Source: Symbiodinium natans (taxonomy: Eukaryota; Sar; Dinophyceae; Suessiales; Symbiodiniaceae). From it: DNA of 64,000 nucleotides. The position numbers and the translations under genes were made by a program. Of this stretch, positions 32,601 to 44,298 are shown one piece after another (position 1 is the stretch's first letter; every line of letters starts with the position of its first letter). The stretch spans positions 362,501 to 426,500 of the forward strand of contig CAJNDS010000025.1 in assembly GCA_905221605.1 (NCBI GenBank), given 5' to 3'. The notes under the pieces were generated by a model. It saw only the letters and a list, made by a program, of their open reading frames with translations. It searched no databases and was not told the origin of the DNA.

Positions 32601-35600
32601 TGCCCAAATAGGGGTACTCCGAATAGTTTTTGTAAATTCGCATAATTCGCAGAGAAGCGGGTAATGTTACTAAAGGCCGTGCAACGTAAACCCCAGGAGA
32701 GCAGCTCTCAACCTGAACTTCCACAGACACGGAGACCCAGTTCATGTCGGTATTTTTTTGACTTCGAAGTTCCTTTCCTTCCCCCATCCTTGTGCATTCC
32801 ATATGCAGCGTCGCATCACTCCAGCATGCCACTATGACAATGCAATCTCTGAACACCATATGGCCGAGGACCCAGAACCGACAAAAAGCCCACCTCCAAA
32901 GCCCCAAGAAAGCTCTGTGAATCAAATCTGAGCAGGATTTTTGCGGAACTCCCTCCACCTCGGGCGGCCGTCTGCTCCACGCTCAGGAGAGCCAGCGTTA
33001 GTGCCTGAGGACAAGGGACGACTTTTGGGATGTGGCTCAAAAGGCTCAGGAAGCAACTCAAGTGGTACTTTGTTGTTTCATCTTTCCACTCTTGGGCACA
33101 GGGCGACATGTTGGCCACATTCCAGGTGCCATGATGTTTACGCTCATTCCGGGAGTTGAAGATGTTGCTGTGCCCTTAGCAGCAGCTGCTTCCCAAGCCA
33201 ACCCCTACTTGAAATCTCCAACCAGGGGGGCTCTCAAAGCCCAACAACAGATGGACGCAGCCTTGAGGCCCAGAGGGCGACTCGAGACTCTTGAAGCATC
33301 CCTTAAGCCACGACATGGGCTGACACAGGAATCCTCCAGAGGGCTTCGCTGTTTCCTCGGTGCTAGGCCGGGATCCTGGTGTGTTGAGGTGAAAAAAAAG
33401 CGGAGATGGCTGAAAGGCTGTTCAGTGTATCTTGTCCAGTAGGATCCTCTGCAGGGGGTTGGGACACTTTTTTCTTGGCCGCTTGACACGCTTGACACGC
33501 TTGACACGCTTGACACGCTTGACACGCTTGACACGCTTGACACGCTTGGGAGCTGACAGTTGTTTTTGTCCGTTTTTGGGTGGGTGCCTGTGGGGGGGCC
33601 AGTTTTGTATCTGGGCCCGCCGCATCCTTTGCCCCAAGGCATCGTGGCGGCAGCGGCTTTGAGTCCCTTCCGAGACTACAGTCGCGGAGGCTATTCATGG
33701 AACAGCCAGAGGACTCTCTTGGCGGTTCTGTGTTGTTTTTTCCGGCAGAAGCTGATATCTTGGGGTTGAGGATTTGGTGAAGAAGTGGTGAGTTCACGTT
33801 GACGTGGCCATTGCTTCTGATCGGTCATTGTTATCAGTCGGTCCGTCGGTCTTGTCAGCGGTTCGCGCTGTACTCAGTTGCTTCAGTTTGCCGGGGGGGA
33901 TGTTAGATTCCGGGGGCCTTGGGCTACAGCTAGAGTCGTGCTACAAGAGCCAAAAGACCCGAAAGCCTGGTTTCGCTTCAGCCTTGCTTCAGGACAGCCA
34001 TGGGCGAGCTCGCAGCCTTGGAGCGGGCGACTGCCAAGCTTCAGGAACACTTCATGGGGCTTCACAGCGAGCCATGACATTGCCGTAGCCGCGGAAAGAG
34101 CAGTTGCTACTTCAATCGCAGCACGTCTTTGTATTCCTTGGACACGTCCTCGTTTCAGAGAGGGATTTCTCTCACGGGCAATACGCTGCTGCAGGCAGCG
34201 GCCACTTCCCTGGGAGCAGATGCGGTTCTTGGCCTCAAGATCGAGGCTCCGAGCTCTGAACATGGGGCCTTACGGGTGACCGGAGAACAGCATTTGCAAC
34301 TGCTCGCAACCGGCCTGTCGCCCAACCGACAGAAATACCCACTTCACTATGTCTCAGATACAAGCTAGGAGGCGCTGTCGTCAGCTACTGCACCACCGAC
34401 GTCAAGCGTACGTGGTAATGACAGAGTCGGATACTTATGTTCGCCCTGTTGCCCATGCGAAGTTGTAGGGAATCTGCATGGCTCCAAAGCCCCTAGAAGC
34501 ACGTGAAATACTGTTCCAGTTGCAAATCCCGACAGGCCTTGAGCGTTTGGAATTGCTCCCGCTTCATGTGCGTGCTGAAGGCGCGCCCTGGCGCGCCCGG
34601 TGGGAGGATTCGAAGGTGAAGAGCCCGAACGTGTCTTGACCCAAGGCGACGCAACAACGGAAGCAGGAACCAAAAAACCTAGACCTCGACCTTCTCAAAT
34701 CCCCACCATTGCCCTAGTTTGATGCCTTTGAGAAGCCTCACAAGTGCGACGAATCTGCGTCCAGGGCACCGCAGTGCGCCTGTCACAGTTCCAGGAGGAG
34801 GTGCATCCGATCCCGCCCCTTGGGTGCTTGACGAGATGGGAACAGGATTCGTTCATTGCAGACTGTAGGCCATATGCTGCGAGTGATTCTCAGCAGGTTG
34901 AGGAAAAAGCGTTGACGTCCAGGCTAACCGTGCTAAATGAATTGAATCCGGCTCTGTTATTCGTGGCATCTGGACCTGAAACACATGTTGTCACAACCTG
35001 GAGGCACGAAGCCGTGGGCGTCTTTCCGCGTTTTGCCACAGTAGCCGCCTGCCAATGACGGTGTCCAGGTTCAACCATTCGCGGGTGGAGGTGTCGGCGA
35101 TGCAGCTTGCCGGCAAGCATGATTGCTCAGTTTCAAGCCCCTCCCTGCGAAGCCGTAGCAATGAACATTAAACTCCGTGGTCGCTCCAGACACCTCTTGT
35201 AACGTGGTTCGAGTTAGTGCTGTTGAGGTTCCCTTGTTGAATTGTTTCGGAGCCTGATTCCCTGACCGCAGTTCAATTCCGCCGCAAGGCAAACTCCGGC
35301 CAAGCACTTGTGCGTACTTCGGCAAGATTTTAGAAAGGGCAGGATGGCTGGCAGGTGTGTAGGGGCATATGTAACCGTGACAGGTTTTGGGTGGTAGGTG
35401 TGGGCTGGGAGGCCCTGTCAAGTGACGTAATATCCTTCCTGATTTAGAAGAGCCCAGGAAACCCAGGATTCCATTTGCCGAAGCTTTGGAATTTGACCGC
35501 ATGTGGATTGCCATCGCTCCGGACTGCCGCAGCACATCGCAAGTGTAGTCACAAGCCACAAACTCGCAAGAGCACGACCCAAGCAACCAAAGCCCACGAG

Positions 35601-38108
35601 GGCCTTGCTCTTGAGGACATGCACCCAGGACCGAGGCGGGAGCGCGATTTCCGAGCGAGTGCTGCGCCACTGCCACTGCCGCGCCTAGGAGAGAGCCGTG
35701 GAGCCGGCTGCACGGCTCATGTCTTTGAAACCCCATAAGGCTGACACTCTAACGGCTCAACACCACGTTCCAAGCCGGTAGAATGGCTAGATGAGGTCGG
35801 CTCCCGAGGACTTGTCGGGTTCCCCGTGTCCCTTTTGTCGAAAGGTGTCCTCGGTGCTGGGCCTGGTTTGCAGTGTCGGCTACAGGCCTCGCATTGTGGA
35901 GCGCAGAAGGTTTGTGAACGGTCGGTTCTGACGTTGGCGACTTCCTGGAGATCAGTTCTTGAGTGCTTCCGTGCCGTCAGGCGGATCCTTGGAAGGTTTC
36001 CGGCTTGACAGCAGTCTTGGCATGTCTTGGAGTGGAAACCACTTAATGCAATTCTTTTGAAAGCGATCTCTTGGCCTTTTCCCAGGCAGTGGAGGTTTGG
36101 GGGCTTTGGTGTCCTGGCGAACAGGCGCAGGGATGCGGAAAGTGTGCCTTTGCTGATCTGACGAGGCCCTGAAAAGCCTACAGTCCTCTGAGCAGCATAC
36201 GTGCCACAGGAGTTGAGGGGTTTGGGACCCGAGTTTGCCAGAAGAAGATGCCAGAGATCCTTGAACTTCAAAGTGCAGTCGCCGAGGAGCAGGAAACCTT
36301 CTCCGCCGCCGTCAACAGCTTGATAGTACAGGCGCGCACCTGCTTCCGGCAAGCCACCCAGCTACCGCATCTTATCACTTTCTTCATGTCAGCTTGAGGC
36401 GCAGCAGATGGGCGCCAATGGGGTCATGGGCATCAAGTGGACCCATGACGACGCTCGCCATCCTTGCAAGCAAGGGGTAGTTGCTTTGAAGTTGTTGGGG
36501 CTTCTTTGCAGATTCAGCCGTTTTCTAGGGATGTGTAGGGTCTCTCCTTCTCAGACTTGAAAGGGACGGGCAAAGGACGACCACCGGAGCAGCTGCCTCG
36601 TGGGCACCGCCGTCGTCCTGTCACAGAAGCCAGGAGCTGGAGCGCAACTCAGGTTTGCGAGGGTTTTTGGGGTTCCATTGGGGTTCTGCGGTTGGGGGAT
36701 GTGTAGTGTTGTTGTTCTTCTTCTTCCAGCGTCATATCAGGGATCATTCCAGTCTTAGGTCTTAGATTTTCGGGAGATGATTGCTGTTTGGATGTTTTGG
36801 AGCATGAACTTGCAGCAGCTTTACCGAGTCCTGCTCCTTAGCTTGCCGTAGTTTGGCGGGCACATTTTCTCGGCTACCGTCTCACCTTGGGATCTGTCAA
36901 TGTATCTTAAGGCATCTCAACGTGGGGCCCCAAACTCCTGAATAGCATGCTGCAGCCCCAGTAGAGCATCCTTGTTCTAGAAGACCCCCAACGACAGGAG
37001 TCCCGCCGCCCTCCAATCTGGGCTCTGGCCGGCCTCCCTTCCTCTCCAACTCCCGGGCTCCACCGAAAGGCCGGCGTTTTTTGGGGTTTTCCCGTTAGGC
37101 CGCGGTTGGGGGGTTCGAAAAGTGTGAAGAGATTCCACTTACTTATCCAGGCGGCTCCGTTGTCTCATGCATGGAAAGAGCACGGAGAGCCCCCCCCCCC
37201 TCCCTAAAACCCGAAACCCTAAGCCCTAAGCCCTAAGCCCTAAGCCCCCTAAACCCTAAACCTCTGGTGGTTGTTGTTTCGGCATTCAAGGCCTGGAGGT
37301 GGCGCACACGATCGGCGTCTTCTCAGGATTGCGCGCGCGAGTGGGGAAGAGGGGGCCGCCCTTCGCAGCGCTCGGGTGCGCCTGTTGTTCGATCCGATTG
37401 CGTGGAAACCTGGTAGCTCAGTGGTTTCTGCTGCTGCTTGGGAGGGGCGGGTGGGGTCAGCCTTGGCACTGCACGGAGTCCGGTACGGAAGCCAGGAGCT
37501 GGGATTAGCTCCCGTCTCGGTGCCTTCAGCACCCAGGCGGGGTCTGCTTTTTCCCCACCCACCCCATACCCTGGAGTGCCCACCCCCCAAAAAATCTCGC
37601 AGAGGACACCACCTCCGGACAAAGCCCTAGGCCTGCAAACTCCGAATGCTAGATACCCTTAGGCCGCACTTAGGGTTCCCTAGGCGTTACAAGGGGAACC
37701 ATTCATTCTCAAAATTCTAGATCCCAAGCACCATCGATAAGATTTCAAAGCCGAGTCCCAGAGGCCCTTTGCAGGAGGCCCCCTCAGCTTCCAATGCGTC
37801 CAGCCACGCTCCCCAGGCAGTTGCTTCGATTGACGAGGAAGCACTTCAAGCGGCGTGGTGGCTGCATTTCCTTCTTTTCCGAATGTCAGATTTTACATGA
37901 TGGTGTAGGTTTGAGTCTTTGTTTGGAAGGTTGTCAGGCGCTCGAAAGGGCATCGACAAGAGATGACGGTTCGTGCGCCCCAAAACCTTGGTCGTCAACT
38001 GCGTCTTGCGTTCGCGCAAAGGGGAAGACCTGGATCTTGGGTTCTGCCAAGGCGCGCGCCTGCCTGGAGGCGCAAGCTGTGCATGCTGGCTGCGACGCCG
38101 TCCTCGGC
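26681..38108 (+). CDS. Protein with six YbjQ/UPF0145-like repeats (partial exon set)
   Basis: Six exons carry the signature helix-strand of the YbjQ (UPF0145, heavy-metal-binding-like) fold: QQLGADAVVGVRW (26681-26750), AALGANAVLGRGLQFSV (28604-28683), AQAMGANAVLGA (about 30640-30689), TSLGADAVLGLKIE (34195-34245), AQQMGANGVMGIKW (about 36393-36446), HAGCDAVLGA (38052-38108). Five are followed by a separate exon with the family's last strand: MLCGTAVRI (27277-about 27310), RGTAVRL (29014-about 29058), VGTAVFG (about 30975), CVQGTAVRL (about 34745-34788), CLVGTAVVL (about 36593-36626). Joins keep frame, for example 26750 to 27277 and 28683 to 29014. Bacterial YbjQ has one such domain; animal C2CD5 has YbjQ-like domains beside a C2 domain, which I did not find here. 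The N-terminal strands of each repeat and the gene ends are not located. It may be more than one gene. Function is unknown. Confidence 0.68.
27394..27432 (+). repeat. Short GGTCTCGGA tandem repeat
   Basis: About four copies of a 9-bp unit GTCTCGGAA/G lie between YbjQ-like exons, probably in an intron. Confidence 0.8.
29078..29103 (+). repeat. Short TAGTCGGA tandem repeat
   Basis: Three copies of a 10-bp unit ATAGTCGGA(T/C), intronic. Confidence 0.75.
31250..31290 (+). repeat. Interstitial CCCTAAA repeat
   Basis: CCCTAAACCCTAAAGCCTAAA-like run of about six units, within a likely intron of the YbjQ-repeat gene. Confidence 0.85.
31921..32291 (+). repeat. Duplicated 45-bp element, 326 bp apart
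   Basis: A 45-bp segment with core CCCGCGCCTAGGCGAGAGCG and AATTTCAAGCAAAAA occurs at 31921-31965 and 32247-32291 with few differences. A third, weak relative (TGTGGCGAGAGCACTATTTCG) lies near 32132. The duplicated unit is about 326 bp and lies in a long exon-free stretch. Confidence 0.8.
33481..33549 (+). repeat. 9-bp GCTTGACAC tandem repeat
   Basis: Seven and a half perfect copies of GCTTGACAC. The period of three codons keeps all frames open. It lies between YbjQ-like exons. Confidence 0.95.
37211..37262 (+). repeat. Interstitial CCCTAAG/CCCTAAA repeat
   Basis: Four CCCTAAG units followed by CCCCCTAAACCCTAAACC. Another telomere-like tract within likely intron sequence. Confidence 0.9.
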
Positions 38109-41100
38109 GCCCCTCGGCATGCGCGTCCAGGTGTGAAGATCGCTAAGGCTCTCAGTAGCTTCACTTTCTCCCGGAATCCTCCAGGGCCTCAAAGTCTCTT
38201 CGCCAAGATCTGTCACTTGAGGTCAAGCTGGAATCTCCGGAAACGGGCCTCGTGCTTCTTCGAGGGACTGGCGTCCAGTTGACGAAGACCATGCCTTAAC
38301 AGGAGATACTGTAGAGGGATGGGGTTTAAGTGGTACGCCATCATTTTGGGGTAGAACACAGTTGGGTTGCATAGTTTGGAGTCCGCTTCTGCGTCTGATG
38401 TCGCAGAGGGGGGGTGCGGGTCCCAGGGCGTGTGCCGCTTGGGCACAAAAGCCATGTTGTGATCCTGCTGCTAATCCTGTCCACATTCCTGTGCCGGCCT
38501 GCGCTCGCGGCGTTGTACAGTCAGCTTCGTGTTGTGAACAATCCGATTTTGTGGGACTCGTCAGCGGCTGCTCCATGAGCAGCGCTTTCCTGTCCACATC
38601 TTGCCTTAGTGGCAGATTGGATCTGCGGGGAATGTTCTGAGAACAATCCCAGCCATCCGGTTAAGGTCAGAGTCTGTGCTTCAAAAGAATGATTCAGAAA
38701 TGAGGTCACACGGCATGTTTCCAGCTCAACCATGGTTCTTATGAACCCAAAAGCCCGCCCCTTTCCGGCCAGTCCGCATGTTGATCTAGGCTAGGGTGGC
38801 CGGGCCGGCCTGACATGCCAGTGTTCCAGTTGACCAATGCCGCGTGTGGTATCTTGGACTCCTCCACGTGGCTGTGCTCGGGGGATTCTTAGACTTTAAG
38901 GTTTAGGGCCGGTTAGGGGCCCCGTCGACAGGGACTTCGATGTTGGCGGCCCCTCCTTGGCTCATTGCTGGTGTGGGGGATGGCGTGGCCTTGTGTTGCA
39001 GCCTCGCAGCCGGAATGGTTTGGGTGTTGGGGCGGAGGGGACTTTGCTGGGGACTTTCTGGGGGTTGCTTTGAGACTTCAGAGGTGTGAAATGGAGTGAG
39101 GGCATTGGGGAGGCGGGGCAGTGTCTCGTCTGGGCTTCCACTGACTTATGACCTTGCAGAACACCTTCGGAAGCCTCGAGAAGCCTCGCAAGCCTCGGAA
39201 AGCCTGTTGCCCAAAATTTTGTTTCGTGCTCGCCACCTGACGATAAAGCTTCATGAAGTTTTTTTTTGATCCTGAGGCTTATGCGATGGGCCGGCGCATT
39301 TGTCTCCTGCCGGACGCGGTGCGTTGTCAGGGGCTTTGTTTTGGGGTGTCTTCGGACAGCTATTTCCAGGAGTACAGCAATTTCTGAGGGCTGCGAGAAA
39401 GCTTGGAGGAATCCCAGCACTCTTGGAACGATGCTGAAACAACTTGGGCGCATAAGCCGCGCACAAGCCAAGGACCTTGAAGGTGCGAGGACACCCAGTC
39501 GGCTGCCTGCCCGCTGGCTGCAATTCGGTGCGGGTGCCAATGTCGATGGGAAGTAGTACAGGGTTGAGGTCCGGGGAGCTATTGTCCGCTGGATTTGGGG
39601 TTTCGGATGGTTTTGGGCTTTGCTGTAGGGCTTCTGGTACAGGGGGACGCAGCTGACGCAGACTGTCGAGCCCCCGACATGCTCCTCACATCCCACCGAC
39701 ATGCCCCCGACAGGTCAAATGGTGGGCAGGCGAGGGCTGCGCAGAGAAGCGATTCTGAGGAGTTCATCCTCTCGAAGTTAATTGGAGAAGAGACTTTGGC
39801 CCCGGTGGTGTACTTACCTTCAGAATCGGTGGTCGTGGTTGGTGGGTAGATGCCGAGCTTCGGGAGGACGTAGGCCAGATTCCATTCTGCGTTTGGCTCC
39901 TCCGTGCAGCGTGCAGGTCTCCCGTAGAGGCCTTTGAGAACCACCACAACAGCCACCCTGCCCCCGGCACCCTCTTTTGGATTCGCTGAATTGGACCCTT
40001 GGAGGCGCCGCTCCGACTTGTCGAGCAAGCTCGGGGCAGGCACAAGCGGGGTTCTGGCCTTTTTGCCTTTCTTCTTTTGCTGTGGTCTAGTTTCGTACCC
40101 CGAACGAGAAGGTGTACATCCTGCGCTGGCCCCGCATTCGTTCACTTCCAGCCGCTCTGCATCTTCTGCACTGGCGTGATGTTGCAACGAACAGCCATCA
40201 GAGGTCTTCTCGCAAAACCCAGCCTAGCTAAAGTCCATGGGCCCGCTGGATCCCTGACCAAAAACTGCGCCAAGTCCGGCTTGGGGTGGGACGTAACAGG
40301 AAACCTGCATGGCGTGGCTGTGTCATTGAGCTCGGATGTAGCCCGCACTAGCCCGCTCACCTTGAGCTCGGATGTAGCCCGCTCATCCCTACTCTGGCAT
40401 CCCTCTTTGCCACAGTCTTTAGGTCTGCATGAGGGGACCCACCGATCATCGTGGCTTTTTTCTTGTGTGTTTGTACAAGCAAGCCGACACCCTCAAATTC
40501 CAACCTGGAAACGCGAGCCTCGATCCCAGCTCGGAGTTGAGTTGGTGCAGAACGTCCAGGTGTCGCTGTGGCCGTCGGGGTTGCATCTGCCTCACCCTCA
40601 GGTGGCAGATGAACGTAGGCGAGTACGTGGGTCGTGCCAGAATGACACACGCATTGAAGCCGTGAAGCCCTTGTAGATGGTAGACGTCCTTGATGGTCTT
40701 GAATGGTCTTTGAGCCACTCCTCAATAACTTCATATCCTGTACCCGGATCCCGCCCAGAAAGCACCAGTGCATTGCCGGGCTTAGTGAAGCGAGTCCGCG
40801 TCTTGTGTCGGTTCAGCGTAAAGAAGCGCGCACGCGATGGTGAGCAGCCTGACGGCCGCGGTATGAATCATTTCCATCTCTTTTGGGCTCTTTTGGGCTG
40901 TTGGAGGCTCTGTGCTCTATCTTGGGTCCTCTCTTGGCGGCCTTATGGACTCCGAAGTCTGTGCCCCTCACAAAAGCTGTGCCCCTCACAAAAGATTCCT
41001 ACATGGTGGCCAACTCTTGCTTCGAGCTTTGGGGGGGAGGCTGTGTGAAGGAGCTACGACGTGATTAGAGTCGGGTTTGTGATTTGCCCCACCTCCGCCT

Positions 41101-43040
41101 CCCCTCCCTGGTGCGCGACCTGCCTTGGACACGGGAAACGTTCCACCTTCTAGCGCCAGGACCCAAAATTTTCAACCGAGTAGCCATCTGCGCTGCATTC
41201 CGGAAGCCGACGGCAGCCCCCAGCGCAGCGATGGCCTCCACCGATGCTCTGCGTAAGCTGATCCGTGCAGTACAGGGGATGTGGGGTATATGGTACAGCC
41301 GCACTAGTTCGGGCAAAAAGGCAGTTCGCGGCTGAAATGTCGAGGCTCGCGACACGATCCTGCAGGTCTGTTGCTTTTGCAACAAACCCGGGACATGCGC
41401 CCGCATGTCCGCATTGTCCATATGTTTTTTTTTGTGGCCACGGGCCGGCCTTGGCCCGTGCAAGGCCAACGGTGTGTTTTCGCCACGGGCAGCTCGGATC
41501 TGAGGAAGGTTCCTAGGGATGGATGGTACCCCTACTGTCGTGGGCTTCAAAAAAAGTGAACCCAACCTGCCTGGATTTGCAATGCCACCGCATTGCCGAA
41601 GGTTCGCACAGCAGAACGTGCGTGCATGCTGAGAGAAGGGCTTCTTGAAATAAGCGTCTGTCGGATAGTCTCCGCATGTGCACTGTGCGCCGGGGCATTC
41701 GGATGGATGGCCACATGGGTCGAGAAGGAGCTTCTTTCGTTTAACTGTGCCAGTCGTTTAAGCATCCGGAACAAGCGAAGCTTTACGTTTCCTTTGGTGC
41801 TCTCGCTGTAGGATGCTTCGCTGTATGCTGGTTGAAACTGCAATTTCCGCCTCGCGAACCCATTGGAACCTAAAGTGCTGAAACTGCCGAAGATCCCGGC
41901 TGGCAACTCGCACCGGCACAACAGTTACAAGTCCTCACAGCGCACCCACGCCTCCCTTCGACCCCTCGAAGATCTTCGAAGGTTCGAACCTTTGCTTTGC
42001 CATCCGCCAGCCCCGTCAGCCAGCCTCGAAGACATGCTCGAGGCTTGGCCCGATGCGGCCTCTTTGAACTTCGCAGTCTTCGGATTTGTGGCCTTGGGGA
42101 TACTGGGGTCAGGGCTCGCACATGCTGGTACTTGGGAGTTCAGGTCAAGCTCAGAGATTGAGATTTCCGGGTTGTCTTGGTCTCCTGGACTCCTGGGGGT
42201 CCCAAAAAGGCAGCGCTGCTTGGGAGAAGTCAGGGAAGGAAAGCTCAGAAGCCGCACACTGCAGGTGCAGCTGGACAAAGCTCTGACAGGTTTCTGCTAG
42301 GAGGCGGGGGGAGAAAGCTGGGTTTGACTTACGTGTCTGGCAGGGATCCCGTAGCAAGTGTGAATCTGCGTGGAGTTTTGTGATGGAAGACGCTTCGTGA
42401 GAACGCCAGGCAGCATCGATGCGCATCCAGCCGTGCCGACGGTCACAGGCTCGCAGATGGACCCCTCGTTCGAATTTAGAAGCATAAAGGTGCGATTAGC
42501 AAGGCCAAAGCTCCTCCGGGTACCCGCGCTCCTCTTTCTGCCGCAGCTTTCTGCGTAAGACGCCCCATCCCTGCCCAAACCTTGCTCCGCCCTTGAAGAC
42601 CGCTTCTGCGGTGGCAGCCAGGCAGCTTTGAGGCGGGGGGGGCACTTTGGCACTTTGCCCAGGTCCTGAAGCTGTCCAAACATTGTCTAAACTTTGTGGT
42701 ACTTTACTGTAACTTTAGATCCTTACCTTTTTTGGGTTTATTGGGTTCCTTATTAAGGCAGCTAACAGTTTAATTGATAGCTACCCTCCTGAGTGCAGCC
42801 AAGTAAACGTTACATGGCCACAGCTCCTTTGTCTCCGTCGTCGGTCCCACCTAATCTTGCCACCACTCTCCAGCCCAACACCGCTTTGCACCCCGACCTC
42901 GAAACCAACCGTGCAGGTTACTTTGCTTGGCGCTGGGTGCACGGAGCCTCTTCCGCGGAGTTGGGGCCCTGCCGCAAGGGTCAAACATCTCAACGGGCTC
43001 CAAGAGCTTCGCTGTGCAGCATGTAGGGTACGAGTGGTTG
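38109..43040. other. Likely introns or spacer, no exon assigned with confidence
   Basis: Coding-looking pieces without a recognised family: QRSDSEEFILSKLIGEE near 39745-39795 and MASTDALRKLIRAVQ at 41230-41274 (ATG-led, possible first exon), and MATAPLSPSSVPPNLATTL at 42814. LHGVAVSLS near 40307-40333 faintly recalls the GTAVRL strand of the YbjQ-like gene but has no partner exon. A 21-bp direct repeat with core TTGAGCTCGGATGTAGCCCG lies at 40326 and 40362, and a 17-bp repeat TGTGCCCCTCACAAAAG is doubled near 40960-41000. Confidence 0.35.
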
Positions 43041-43051
43041 CTACATTCTAG

Positions 43052-43630
43052 GCATCCCAAGATTCTCACAAGCCGAGGCCACTGCTCTGGCGGCAGAGAA
43101 GAAGAAGGTGCGGCGGCGGCGGAAGGCAGCTGCAAAAGGGAGCTCCGGGGGATTTCTGCAGGCTTCTTCGTGGTGCTTTGGTTCCTTTTATCTGTCACAG
43201 AATGATATCACGACTGTTCTAAATGTATGCTGTATCTTGTGTTTCGGGTTTTGGTTCCCTGGGCTTGGGGATCCCAGGGTCGCCGGCGTGTTGTCTGGGT
43301 AGAGGCAAAGAGAACCCTCCATAGCCTTACGAAGCGCACTTGAGAGGATGCTCACGATAGAAGCCCCGATCGGGTCCAGGGAAGCTCCTGCAGGCAGTTG
43401 CCCTGCTGCCACTTCAGGAAGAGATCCAGAAGATTAATCCCAAGTGTCTCCAAGCATCCGCATGCACCTGTCAAACACGCACCTCACCAGAAACGCGCCC
43501 ATCGAAGTTCCAAACCGTTGGAAGGCTCCGCCAAAGTCGGAGTTACAGATCCGAGAAGAAAAGCGCCAGTTTGCCCCTCAGGTCTCGGGTGCAGGGGGTG
43601 CTGCTAAGTATACCGTGGGCGGATATCCTG
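43052..43630 (+). CDS. Two or three exons of an unidentified basic protein
   Basis: Exon 43052-43125 follows TCTAG, reads IPRFSQAEATALAAEKKK and VRRRRK, and ends at a GC donor (AAG, then GCAGCT). Exon from 43394 after CTGCAG reads AVALLPLQEEIQKINPK in the phase expected from the first exon. A further stretch at about 43525-43590 reads KAPPKSELQIREEKRQFAPQ, probably a third exon with uncertain borders. Charged, helical composition; no domain recognised. It may continue into the gene that starts or passes through 44299. Confidence 0.38.
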
Positions 43631-43704
43631 CCAAGGCTTTGGCAAGGAAGTAAGAATAGAACTTGTGACGTGGCTGGCAACCTTTTCGGTTCGTGTTTGG
43701 TACG

Positions 43705-44020
43705 TTTGGTACGTTACATATACCTATGCATAATATACATATACGCATAAGCATACGTATACGTATACATATACATTTACCTCTTCCTATACCTCTACAT
43801 ATACTTCTATATATACATATACCTTTACATATACCTCTACATATACATATACCTCTATATATACCTGTACATATACCTCTACATATACATACACACATAC
43901 ATATACATGTACATGTACATGTGCATGTGCTCATATACACGACCTGTATATATTCATACACATGCATACATATATATATATATACATATATATATATGTA
44001 TGTATATGTATATATGCACT
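43705..44020 (+). repeat. TACATA / ACATATAC microsatellite
   Basis: Over 300 bp of ATACATATACCTCTAC-type and TACATGTACATG units, ending in TA repeats. Long open frames (Ile-Tyr-Ile, His-Ile) on both strands come from the repeat. A C-run of about 17 follows at 44079-44095. Confidence 0.93.
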
Positions 44021-44298
44021 GGATGATGATATATGTAGGTACACAGAATCTATGATCGGATCGCACCCCTTCCTGGCCCCCCCCCCCCCCCCCCCGCCCC
44101 GGTGTGGTTGCGGGGTTTTGGGTTCAGGGTTGAGGGTTCAGTGTTAGACCAGCTGCGGCACTTTGAAACCGCTCTCTGAAGCCCCCCTTTGCCTGCAGTT
44201 GAGAACCCAAACGCCAAGCTCCACATCCTACCCGCCCTAACCTGCCTGCGCACCCCGGGTCCAAACGTACCAGCTGAGCAATTTGTTTTCTGTTGAGG

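Noticed and set aside
33205-33797. Minus-strand frames of about 145 codons with QAC or VSS repeats
   Set aside because: They run through the 9-bp tandem repeat, which keeps every frame open.
26681-38108. C2 domain expected for a true C2CD5 orthologue
   Set aside because: No SDPYV-like or Asp-rich C2 loop was seen upstream or downstream, so the C2CD5 name is not applied.
43578-44066. 162-codon minus and 120-codon plus frames with Ile-Tyr or His-Ile runs
   Set aside because: Produced by the TACATA microsatellite.
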